Source: Desulfamplus sp964425195 (GTDB taxonomy: Bacteria; Desulfobacterota; Desulfobacteria; Desulfobacterales; Desulfobacteraceae). Taken from it: a DNA stretch of 64,000 bases. The notes beneath the pieces were generated by a model, which saw nothing but the letters and a program-made list of their open reading frames with translations, ran no database searches and was not told the origin of the DNA. The DNA lies in assembly GCA_964425195.1 (NCBI GenBank), contig CAYRLG010000024.1, forward strand, positions 5,029 through 69,028, given 5' to 3'. Of this stretch, positions 9,001-14,974 are shown one piece after another. Position numbers and translations under genes: made by a program. The first letter of the stretch is position 1. Each line of letters starts with the position of its first letter.

Positions 9001-11374
9001 GCTCTTCTGGATTTTTGGCATCAGGCAGAATACAGCCCATGCCGATTACAGCTATTTCGTCATTAATGCTTTTTGTTTCAGAAGACAAAACTTCAAGCCT
9101 GTTTAAATTACTGAATAATTTTTCTTTAACACTAAATACGGGGATTGATGCAGCGTGCTCAGGCGTGGCATGATGGGTAGATGTAAAATCTCTCCCTGCA
9201 ACATCTGGAATATCAAAAAACATTCCATGAATCTTATCAATCGTGGTTGTATCTTTGAAAAAAGCAAGAGCATCACCAGAGAGAAAATTTCCTCTGTTTT
9301 TATGCTCTTCCCCTTCAAACCATCTGTAATTTGCCTCTCCAGGATTTTTAAAATCAGGCAGAAAACCTTTTGCACCAATTAGAAGAGAGCCGATATTATT
9401 TTTTTCAAATGCCCGTTTGCGATCCTCTAATTTTTCGCCTTTTTTGATCATCTCTTTCTCTCGTTTGATCATCATCTTGGCAAATTCAGTCGGGGCAGTT
9501 CTCGAAGCAAGACCAACGCTGTTTCCAATAACCATAGTCTCATCTTCTTGGCATAAAATTGTCTGATACTGCTCTTTTATGCTTTTAGTCTCAACAATCT
9601 CCTTAGAAAAAAGATATGCAGTTCCAACCTGAATCCCGATCTTAACCCCTTTTGCAGCAAGACAAGATGCAATACCAGAGATAAAACACGATGCAAAACA
9701 GGTTGATATCCCGCCTGCAAATACAAGGCTCAACTTTGCGATAAGATTCTTATTATCAGTTCCTCCATTTTGATTTGAATCCATAGTCTCTTTTGACATT
9801 ATAGATTCTGACGCCAACCGCTCTTTTATTTTGGCAATTGCAGCTTCCCAAAGTACAAGACTTGAGAGAGAACCAACATGACCTCCAGCCTCTCTGCCTT
9901 CAAATATAAAGCGGGTGCAGCCTCCTTTAATTGCATTTTCCATCATAGAGATTGACGGGGTGTGCAGATAGGTTTTAGTTCCAGCCTTTTCAAGCTCAAT
10001 AACTTGAGATGGAATACCGCCTGCAAATAGTGCAAACGGAGCTTTATATTTTCTTACAATCTCAAGATGTTTTTCAACTGCTGGATTAAATGCCTCAATT
10101 CCAACAAGTCCAGCACCAAAAACAGGAACTTTTTCAGCACCTCTTTTTATCATATTCTCTGCAAGAGCTGGCGGAAGGCTTCCCACAGCAAAAAAAGGCA
10201 GCGCACCCGCTTCAAGCACCTTTGCAGCAAAATCAGCATTATCGCTTACATTTGCCATTGGTCCCTGAATCAGAGGAAGGCGTGTGCCGTGCTCTTTTGC
10301 AATTGGAGAGTCTGGCTTCATTGGGTCAAACGAGTCAACATAGTCAAGCTGCTCTCCAATCTCCTTAAAAAATCCAGATATCATATCTTTAAGATTTGAA
10401 GAGATAAGGGCAAAGTTTTTGGCAAAAAATCCATCTTGCCCAATAAAAAAGAGCGATTGAACTGCTGGAGCATCTGCCTTATCAAGAGGGGTGATATGTT
10501 CGCCAATCTCCTTATATATTAACTCAGCACTGTTGTTTTCAAGACTGCTTCCATTTCCATTAGCAGAGATAAGAATTGCCTTTTCTTTAAGCTCTTTGGC
10601 TATTTTTGTGCCAAGTTTTGCAAACACGCGGAATATATTTCTGCTGTCAGTTGTGATCTCAATAGAATCGCTCTCATCAAGGCTTGACAATAGATTTTTA
10701 AAGTTTTCAGAAAGAGGAGATTCATCAGCAAGCCAAACCTGACTATCTAACACAACTCCGCTTACTCCGGCAGCAAACATTCCTGATGCTGTGTTTCTGC
10801 CCACTCCTCCATGAATAAAGACAGGCAGCTCGCTGTTTTTCAGATACCACTGCATCAGTATAAATGATGAATAGTTAGATACCCTGCCAGATGCTTCATT
10901 ACCGCGGAGAATAAGTGCGTGCGGATTAATCTCTTTAATGCGATCATTTATGTTGATTTCACGAACTTCAAGGATAATCTTTGAGTGGGGAAAATTTTTG
11001 TTAATTGATTTGACTGATTCAAAAACTTTATCTCGGACAGAGCCGTTATCACCTGCATTATCATAATCGTTTATACTGCCTTGCGATATTGTATTGTCTA
11101 ATGATATTACAATGCTCTCTAATCTTGGGGCATTAAGCTCTTTAATGTCAGAAATAAGCTCTAAATTGGGATTGACAAGCCTTAAACCAAATAAAATATC
11201 TGCACTGATAAGTGCTTTAATCCCCTCAACGATTTCGTAATGTGATAGAAATTCAGCATCAAATACGGGCAGAGAGCCTGCGTTGAAAACAGCTTTAAAG
11301 AAGTTGAGAGAAAATACTTTTGACGGGTTATAGACAATTAAAGGAAGGCGTGAAGTTATTATTCTTGTAAACAT
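1..11374 (-). CDS. PUFA-type fused polyketide/fatty-acid megasynthase, 3' end beyond window
   Basis: The frame is open from ATG 11374 to the left edge, at least 3,791 residues; GGAG lies 7 nt upstream of the ATG. Codon phase agrees at ten motif checkpoints, so no frameshift is seen. Domains by approximate residue: NPD/nitronate-monooxygenase-like barrels 1-330 (HGGVGRN at 188) and 350-660 (QGPMANVSD at 370); KS1 770-1240 (Cys988 in DAACASS, EAHGTST, IGHLLGGAG); KS2 1305-1755 (Cys1529 but no catalytic His); AT 1840-2130 (GHSVGEY, Ser1926); KS3 2150-2700 (Cys2413, HETYT, GHTLG); two carrier domains with Thr2814 and Thr2926 at the phosphopantetheine site; KR with TGGARG at 3260 and Tyr3478; DH-like hot-dog with His3614. 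The set matches PfaA/B/C/D functions (KS, CLF-like KS, AT, ACP, KR, DH, ER) on one polypeptide. Inferred product: a long-chain, possibly polyunsaturated or secondary lipid; chain length and release step cannot be read. Confidence 0.93.
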   Translation of the reverse strand, partial: MFTRIITSRLPLIVYNPSKVFSLNFFKAVFNAGSLPVFDAEFLSHYEIVEGIKALISADILFGLRLVNPNLELISDIKELNAPRLESIVISLDNTISQGSINDYDNAGDNGSVRDKVFESVKSINKNFPHSKIILEVREININDRIKEINPHALILRGNEASGRVSNYSSFILMQWYLKNSELPVFIHGGVGRNTASGMFAAGVSGVVLDSQVWLADESPLSENFKNLLSSLDESDSIEITTDSRNIFRVFAKLGTKIAKELKEKAILISANGNGSSLENNSAELIYKEIGEHITPLDKADAPAVQSLFFIGQDGFFAKNFALISSNLKDMISGFFKEIGEQLDYVDSFDPMKPDSPIAKEHGTRLPLIQGPMANVSDNADFAAKVLEAGALPFFAVGSLPPALAENMIKRGAEKVPVFGAGLVGIEAFNPAVEKHLEIVRKYKAPFALFAGGIPSQVIELEKAGTKTYLHTPSISMMENAIKGGCTRFIFEGREAGGHVGSLSSLVLWEAAIAKIKERLASESIMSKETMDSNQNGGTDNKNLIAKLSLVFAGGISTCFASCFISGIASCLAAKGVKIGIQVGTAYLFSKEIVETKSIKEQYQTILCQEDETMVIGNSVGLASRTAPTEFAKMMIKREKEMIKKGEKLEDRKRAFEKNNIGSLLIGAKGFLPDFKNPGEANYRWFEGEEHKNRGNFLSGDALAFFKDTTTIDKIHGMFFDIPDVAGRDFTSTHHATPEHAASIPVFSVKEKLFSNLNRLEVLSSETKSINDEIAVIGMGCILPDAKNPEELWDNILAKRYSIREMEDSRIRKDLYYDPDKTAEDKAYTMLAGYIKDFSFDRDRFGYDEQKAAHLSRSQQILLMAAYQAVENAGYLDENLRFGIKNNVMVNPERTAVIIATCLGNELGNELQFKYHFPEVLSMLRKTEEFNRLSQEEREALTADLQKGMEGSHSGYDPVHGMLLNIEASRVARHLGIRGVNYVVDAACASSFSAIDAAVKELLSGDCDHVVVGGVNTHLAPESFIGFCKMGALSAKGSFPFDERADGFILGEGAAVFVLKRVKDALRDNDNIIGIIKGIGGSSDGRGKAIAAPNVKGQILALERCYERMEGRVKPQDIGFIEAHGTSTIMGDQAELQTLKELYSGKNISGGGENVQLLSSKQVSEESFCRKKIGISSVKSQIGHLLGGAGAAGLVKALLAVQKGVLPPNANFEKLSHNHDLSNTNLYIIENPEPWVTPENKTRKAAVSSYGFGGINYHLVVEEFRGKTLDLNALSIESSNSNEMAKNSYLYEPLPRRIFADPDYDFNDDRIVIAGIGVCLPGGQGVDQFWHNLQSGEKQFSPIPTDRFDNEVYAEFDKKSHYYLPMVKAGIIQDFKFNNIKYRMPPSIVRSLERGQLLGLEAADDAINSSGLVKFTQSAAAQASSSTKESSGGTSNKIGVILGTIQGERQTKNILRVRKNLLAEIIETSSSVDAEQSKLIASQLVEAIRQRLPENNEDTTPGLLSNIISGRIANHFGLNGVNYVVDASCASSVIAIRNAMREISSKQLDFALAGGVDANLYPAFLMAFKRIGLLSPTEPRFFDSRADGYVMSEGAAIHVLTTLKRAKESGMEILGELSDFTVKSSAPDHLLSPSEPTFVSAINECYRRSGIRKQDVGYLDLFAFSNVMGDMVERQVVEKCFDLNNPNLYFGNIKTQFGYFKSANPAVALAKIALMNKHRTLLPNFDYDSKFSTLKNPIIYGQKYDTPFHFAFNVNGIGGNHGHAVLSMVNRAMIFGQAEALGKSDTLQAQDGGIIDTTKNSHSQNLDSQKENQSQIVKPSKQTLVALLSGQGSQSAGMMKEIFEKDADIRQIMEQGEAIFVKERGYSLLNMMFSDDNRLNLTENTQPAVFLSSAAIFTRLSKSADRNSSSSSSSDDFNPDFFIGHSVGEYTALFCSGMVNFDDAMRLIIKRSDLMREAAIEYPGKIMVVFGNEQETASLIRESGASWLYITNKNSERQTAVSGSEQDIDIFCKFLASKNIVYKRLNLSGAFHTPLFSKAAEKLKSYLKNITFNNVDFTKVISNVTARPYPQNPEQVKELLAKQITTPVEFIKSIEYVSSMNSGNTHFMEIGPRKLLVNLLKNINIKNYSISVALDSIASGTVESEILSVVNDNAVVISGVSVGLPGKARRVFSSDNFDMILDGRNFIDPLSVEDQERIVDKNITRILKEPDGNARFVEISNTEDVIHLAGQLGYFNLTEEYGIKAQYDISMALAVAAGIEALKDAGIPLVMQYKTPSRFKTETDVKSSIELIPDGFALPQEMQDDTGVIITSLFPSNETLINEMEKYFYDRLFLKPYEEFQSIYFYLMENVKDTAVKQQVTDWFFNIRKRKREDFGAYKFDRNFMVNACPLGSAHLAQIIKAKGPNVLVSSACASTTQAVGIAEDWIKLGRCKRVVVIGGENATSSAQNQWIGSGFLALGAATVKKRISEAAKPFDSDRNGTILGCGAVGLVVEKASEVHARGMRGQAVVLGTHMANSAYHTFNIDVEHMAGEMKKFISKMEKEHNLKQSDYADKLLFMSHETYTPARGGSADAEVTALKTTFGNHLKNICITNTKGFTGHTLGAAIEDVVMVKALQQRKAPPIANLVKIPEHFKELNFASSNISSGQSAGSRGENAEYGLHLAAGFGSHFAFLFIRRIEERVNTDSYNSWLKRISRSDKPELKIIDNMLCVVGERSSVIPDSDVVMEVPPAPSNLSLPPAQFPIAAHTTVKADPSSNNSNKISAKAIETPNLTLESNKGVMTVITEIIAKQTGYTEDMLDPELDLEADLGIDTVKQVEIFANTASHFGFPVPEDLKLRDLNTIARLSAYIDTKVGTSNSIQKEIQISSEPETKTAISSNYEASAPVQQENQVMQVITGIIAKQTGYTEDMLDPELDLEADLGIDTVKQVEIFANTASHFGFPVPEDLKLRDLNTISKLTEYIASKAASEGAASKAEPAVSSDVIGDSDKNIDVDEPVKTSQKERQNDKINLHLNDLDITKEESHDIHRLVPVWRKTGLPVTEKWSFAGRTVVVAGDDTYGIADFIKADGGKVVEIKENFENQRNSALLEESLNNLDGLILDGLICIPPFDVKSFFLIVKQMFGTLNQEDKFIAAFSFVDTFSIVETNTRYTNASFAGICGIMKSLAKEMPDTIVKAVSILDNYVDNSSSKNNTLINNTLKSQPVQIFMDEIRSTDPRVEISYRNGEKYVVHLTDSPLSKIETDFGQKGLIANGDTILVTGGARGITFEILKAVVKRYQTNLIILGRSDIYNIDALSDIIADVESISSIDEKIVMEKLKLTMKGAKPVELKQAANRILSALESRKNIEILKSFGVYVSYIAADVSDKHAVKSALESVEADHIDGVIHAAGVEESMPFEKKTVESFERVFNTKVYGCLNVIEAVEEKNYKSDNNRDKLNKDINKSDDTSNKLDKTNQVKFYIGFSSVTAKFGNEGQADYTAANEMMAAILLGLDREDSLPKCKIIDWTAWSGAGMATRETVQKVLTERGLKFLPLKAGVKFFMDEMEDTATPEVVITGLDHSFDRDGLLKIAPFLDSVSAGAMQNIDKYENENGEHHISFVRRLDIKRDRFLLDHAMEGTPIFLGATGVETMAEAAMAAHKTGRISEVKNFSIPYGIKLLQNKPKDIKISVNKDENGIHCKITSQFVNSAGVAMGEPKLHYQSDFVIESDKEILIESSKEIVIEGTKGIASGKQIKSSEGIESSEGIRKKRDVPQLLRANPIGENNTGLIYHPQRLFMDGVFRTIEDIISFD
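134..262 (-). repeat. In-frame short tandem repeat inside the megasynthase
   Basis: On the minus strand three 24-bp units run from 262 to 191, each encoding an 8-residue variant of V/L-I-E-S-x-K-E-I. A 21-bp spacer follows, then two 18-bp units (169-134) encoding SSEGI repeats. All are multiples of three, so the frame is kept. They form a low-complexity, charged linker between DH-region segments of the synthase and probably arose by slippage. Confidence 0.8.
2507..3033 (-). repeat. Tandem duplication of the carrier-protein domain
   Basis: Bases 2507-2697 and 2843-3033 are close copies at an offset of 336 bp (112 codons). The core of both encodes an almost identical carrier domain with LGIDTVKQVEIF, separated by a variable Ser/Thr/Glu-rich linker. 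Similarity extends to synonymous positions, which argues for recent duplication or gene conversion. In both copies the codon at the phosphopantetheine-attachment site is ACA (Thr), not Ser. Confidence 0.88.
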
Positions 11375-11682
11375 GTTGTTTGTTCTCCATGTATATTTTT
11401 GTTATTATTAAGTTTGAATAAGTAAGTCTAAAATTCAAAAGACAAGAGATATAAACAAAAAATATGCCATGAGGTAAGCAACTACTTTATCATACTGAAA
11501 TAAATATAAATTATTATCTTATTAATAACATCTGTTGTGAGTAATAAGATTTCTTATATATACATATAATGAATATCAATAGACATTTAATGTATAGAGT
11601 AAGTACAAACCACCTCTCCGGATATCTGCCTGTAAAGATAGGAGATAAATAAATAAAAATAATTTAAGAGATTATCATAAAA
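11375..11682. promoter_or_regulatory. Divergent intergenic region, megasynthase / CoA-transferase fusion
   Basis: This 308-bp, strongly AT-rich gap separates two divergent genes and should hold both promoters. A 9-bp inverted repeat, ATCTTATTA (11516-11524) and TAATAAGAT (11542-11550), has centres about two helical turns apart and could be an operator. GGAG at 11384-11387 is the ribosome site of the megasynthase. No convincing paired -35/-10 boxes or RNA gene were recognised. Confidence 0.4.
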
Positions 11683-13542
11683 ATGAAAAAAATTAATAAA
11701 TTCAACTGGGAAGAGCATCTTGTTTCACCAGAGACGGTTCTTACTCGAATTAAACCCGGAATGACACTGTTTATAGGGACAGGTCCTGCTGCACCACGAA
11801 CATTAATGAAGGTGTTACTTAACTGTGATATCCACAACCTTAGAGACATTGAATTTGTTCAACTAACAGTTTTAGGAGATATTGTTCTATCTACTGAAAA
11901 ACTTGATGCTCCTAACTACCGCGTAAAAACTTTTTTTTCAGGATTTGTCGCATCTCACACAATAGCCTCAGGTCTTGTTGATTTAATTCCTGCGTACTCC
12001 TCTGAAATCCCAAAGATCATTCGCTCGAGAAAAATTCCAATTGATGTGGCAATTGTCCAGATTACACCACCTAATGAAGCTGGATATTGCAGCCTTGGTG
12101 TTGCTGTAGATGTAGCAAAAGAGGCGATTGATCAAGCATCTTTGGTTATTGCTGAGATTAATCCAGAGATGCCTTTTACATTTGGAGATACTTTTGTCTC
12201 AATAGATAATTTTGATCTATTGGTGAAGTCAACTAAAGCACCTATAACATATCCCTCTTCTCCAGCTTATGAGCAGATGAACAAAGTGGCATTAAATGTA
12301 GCATCAATTATAAAAGATGGAGATTGTCTCTCATTTTCTCATGGTGCTCTTTTTGATGCTTTAGTACCCCATCTTCTATCCAAAAAAAACTTAGGAATTC
12401 ACACTTTATACTTTACAGATGCTTTGGCAGCTCTTGTTAAAAGCGGGGCAGTTACCAACTCCAGAAAGTCACCATTTAGAGGGAAATCTCTCACATCTTA
12501 TGCAATTGGAACAGAAGCACTTATGAAGTGGCTTGATAGAAACCCATTAGTTGAATTTCAAGGAATTGATTGGGTCTGTAACCCACAGTTAATAGGGCAA
12601 AATCCCCAGTTTGTTGCACTGTATGAGGCAAGAAAAGTTGATCTGCTCGGAGGTATAGCATTCCCATTACAAGGTGCTGTTGTTACAGGACCTGGAGAGG
12701 TTATTGATTTTTTCAAAGGGGCAGAAGCCTCTCAAGATGGCTGTATTATCATTGCACTGCCAAGCAGAAATATGAAGGGCGAACCAAATATTATGACCGT
12801 ACTGATGGATTACCCTAACCAACTGAGATTAAGAGAATCTGTCCATATAATTATAACTGAGTATGGAGTTGCTAATCTTAAATGGAGAACTTTAAGAGAG
12901 CGTGCTCAGGCAATGATTGACATAGCTCACCCTGACGATAGAGAACAACTTATGAAAGAGGCAAGAGATAAAAAAATAATTTACTCAAACCAGATTTTTA
13001 GCACACTCTCTGCCCACCTCTACCCCTCGCACATCTCTGAAAAGAAGAGCTTTAAAAGTGGTACTACTATCCGTTTTAGGGCAATAAAACCCTCAGATGA
13101 AGAGTCTATGCGTAGATTTTTCTATCGTTGTTCTGACGAGATTATATTTTATCGTTTTTTTTATTCAATAAAAACTATGTCGCATGACAAGATGCAAGAG
13201 TATGTAAATGTCGATTATAGTAAGGAGATATCTATAATTGGACTGACAGGAAGCAGTGACGATGAACAGATAATAGCAGAGGCACGATTTGTGAAAGATG
13301 AACGTACAAGTTACGCTGATGTGGCGTTTTTAATTGAAGAGGCTTACCAAGGAATTGGGGTTGGTAGTTATATGCTAAACCTTCTTATAAGTCTTGCAAG
13401 AGAACAAGAAATAAAGGGTTTCTCTGCCGAAGTACTGTCAGATAACCACCCAATGCTAAAGGTTTTTGAAAAGGCAAATCTGCCATTAGATGCACGTTTG
13501 GAAAATGGTGTCTATAAACTTCAAATGCACTTTAAAGATTAG
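11683..13542 (+). CDS. Acetyl-CoA hydrolase/transferase-like protein fused to GNAT acetyltransferase
   Basis: 619 residues. Residues 1-450 match the acetyl-CoA hydrolase / 4-hydroxybutyrate CoA-transferase fold (FIGTGPAAPRTL at the N-terminus, QITPPNEAGYCSLG, TEYGVANL near 392, then LRERAQAMI). Residues 460-619 are a GNAT domain with an acetyl-CoA loop (YQGIGVGSYM). The family should exchange CoA between acyl groups. However, the motif that usually carries the nucleophilic Glu (HTE-x-F-S-D) reads HTLYFTD here, with Leu242 in place of Glu, and the usual Gly-rich segment before it reads LSFSHGALF. Transferase activity is therefore doubtful, while the GNAT half looks intact. It diverges from the megasynthase gene and is followed by a FadL-type porin. 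The start ATG has no strong ribosome site nearby. Confidence 0.85.
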   Translation: MKKINKFNWEEHLVSPETVLTRIKPGMTLFIGTGPAAPRTLMKVLLNCDIHNLRDIEFVQLTVLGDIVLSTEKLDAPNYRVKTFFSGFVASHTIASGLVDLIPAYSSEIPKIIRSRKIPIDVAIVQITPPNEAGYCSLGVAVDVAKEAIDQASLVIAEINPEMPFTFGDTFVSIDNFDLLVKSTKAPITYPSSPAYEQMNKVALNVASIIKDGDCLSFSHGALFDALVPHLLSKKNLGIHTLYFTDALAALVKSGAVTNSRKSPFRGKSLTSYAIGTEALMKWLDRNPLVEFQGIDWVCNPQLIGQNPQFVALYEARKVDLLGGIAFPLQGAVVTGPGEVIDFFKGAEASQDGCIIIALPSRNMKGEPNIMTVLMDYPNQLRLRESVHIIITEYGVANLKWRTLRERAQAMIDIAHPDDREQLMKEARDKKIIYSNQIFSTLSAHLYPSHISEKKSFKSGTTIRFRAIKPSDEESMRRFFYRCSDEIIFYRFFYSIKTMSHDKMQEYVNVDYSKEISIIGLTGSSDDEQIIAEARFVKDERTSYADVAFLIEEAYQGIGVGSYMLNLLISLAREQEIKGFSAEVLSDNHPMLKVFEKANLPLDARLENGVYKLQMHFKD

Positions 13543-13711
13543 CTTAGGTATTATTATTTATAAACAAAAAAATCTATTGACTATTGTATAATAATACTGA
13601 CATAGTAATTAAATAAAACAAAATAATAACGAGTGATAGTAACTTTTTATCTCGCCTCTCTGCATAAGCTAATATTTTTGTTCAAGCACCTTCTTAAGAT
13701 GGAGAAACATA

Positions 13712-14953
13712 ATGAAAAAAGTCTTTTATCTCTCTGCTATGCTTTTTATACTTTTCTATTGCAGTAAACTTTATGCGTCTGGTTTTGGCATTTTTTCGCA
13801 AGGGGCAGCATCCTTTGGACAGGCAGGCTCTTCAATTGCACACTCAAAGTCTCCATCATCTGTTTTCTATAACCCTGCACTGATAAACGATCTTAGCGGA
13901 ACACAGATTGAGCTTGGGACAACCATACTTAAAATTAATTTTGAATATGAAGATGAGCAATCAAAAGCACATTCAAACACTGATGATGGACTTTTTTTCC
14001 CAAGCACACTTTATGCTACACATCAGCTTAGCAGCGATCTCTCCTTGGGTTTTGGTATATTCTCCCCTTTTGGTCTTGCAACCAATTGGGATAATAGTTG
14101 GGAAGGCAGATACCTTGCAACAAAATCTGAGTTAAGCAGCGTCTGTGTAAATCCAGCTATATCATATAGAATATTGCCACAAATTACCCTTGCTGCTGGA
14201 GTTGATTTTATCTATTTAGATGCCTCTCTTGAGAACAACATCAATTTTACACCTTATGGACTTAGCGATGGATATCAAAAATTTTCAGGAAATGGCTCAA
14301 AACATGGATTTAACCTTGGGTTGCTGTATAAATTTACAGATAGAGTTTCATTGGGGTGCTCTTACCGTAGTGGCTATTCAGTTCCTATTGATGGAGATGT
14401 CTCATTTGAACTTCCCCAAGAAGCTCTAAATATCCTACTGCCAAATACTGGCGCATCTACGACATTAGAGCTTCCTGAAATACTATTTGCAGCCATTGCT
14501 TTTAATCTAACAGACAAATGGATAGTGGAGACTGGAATACTTTGGGAAGGTTGGTCAGATTACAGTGAAATTAAACATAAATTTGATCAACCAGTCAACA
14601 ACATGACTACTAATAGTGTAAAAAAGAGCTGGGAAGATACGGTTACTACCAACATAGGAGTAGAATATCTCTACAGCGATGGTTTAACCTTAAGGACAGG
14701 CTACCTATACAGAGAAAATGCTATCCCAGACACAACCTTTGAACCCTCGCTGCCAGATGCTGATGCCCATCTTTTTGCGATAGGTGGTGATATTCACTGG
14801 CAGAGATATACCTTATCTATAGCCTATGTATATGAAAAACAAAAAGAGAGGGAGAAAAATAATCTTATCGGGCAAGAGTTTGGTGAAGATGCTAATGGAA
14901 TCTATAATTCTGATATCCATTTTCTTGGACTAAGTCTAAAGCTCAACTTTTAA
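13712..14953 (+). CDS. OmpP1/FadL/TodX-family outer-membrane transporter
   Basis: 413 residues. A signal peptide (residues 1-22, ending KLYA) is followed by the FadL-type N-terminus with SGFGIFSQGA and the FYNPAL segment. Alternating amphipathic strands run to a C-terminus ending in Phe (LSLKLNF), typical of outer-membrane beta-barrels. The family imports long-chain fatty acids and other hydrophobic compounds. GGAG lies 7 nt before the ATG. The histidine kinase gene begins 21 bp after its stop, so the two are probably cotranscribed. The closeness to the lipid megasynthase suggests lipid uptake or export, but the substrate is not deducible. Confidence 0.9.
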   Translation: MKKVFYLSAMLFILFYCSKLYASGFGIFSQGAASFGQAGSSIAHSKSPSSVFYNPALINDLSGTQIELGTTILKINFEYEDEQSKAHSNTDDGLFFPSTLYATHQLSSDLSLGFGIFSPFGLATNWDNSWEGRYLATKSELSSVCVNPAISYRILPQITLAAGVDFIYLDASLENNINFTPYGLSDGYQKFSGNGSKHGFNLGLLYKFTDRVSLGCSYRSGYSVPIDGDVSFELPQEALNILLPNTGASTTLELPEILFAAIAFNLTDKWIVETGILWEGWSDYSEIKHKFDQPVNNMTTNSVKKSWEDTVTTNIGVEYLYSDGLTLRTGYLYRENAIPDTTFEPSLPDADAHLFAIGGDIHWQRYTLSIAYVYEKQKEREKNNLIGQEFGEDANGIYNSDIHFLGLSLKLNF

Positions 14954-14974
14954 CCTAAAGTAAAAGACAAAAAT

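Noticed and set aside
9103..9378. Minus-strand 91-residue frame in the NPD/KS linker
   Set aside because: It lies in a different phase from the checked motifs of the megasynthase and has no domain.
2558..10742. Many short plus-strand frames opposite the megasynthase
   Set aside because: They are antisense to one continuous, motif-rich minus-strand frame and encode low-complexity peptides without domains.
13560..13600. TTGACT and TATAAT upstream of the FadL-like gene as a promoter
   Set aside because: Only four bases separate the two boxes, far from the 16-18 needed.
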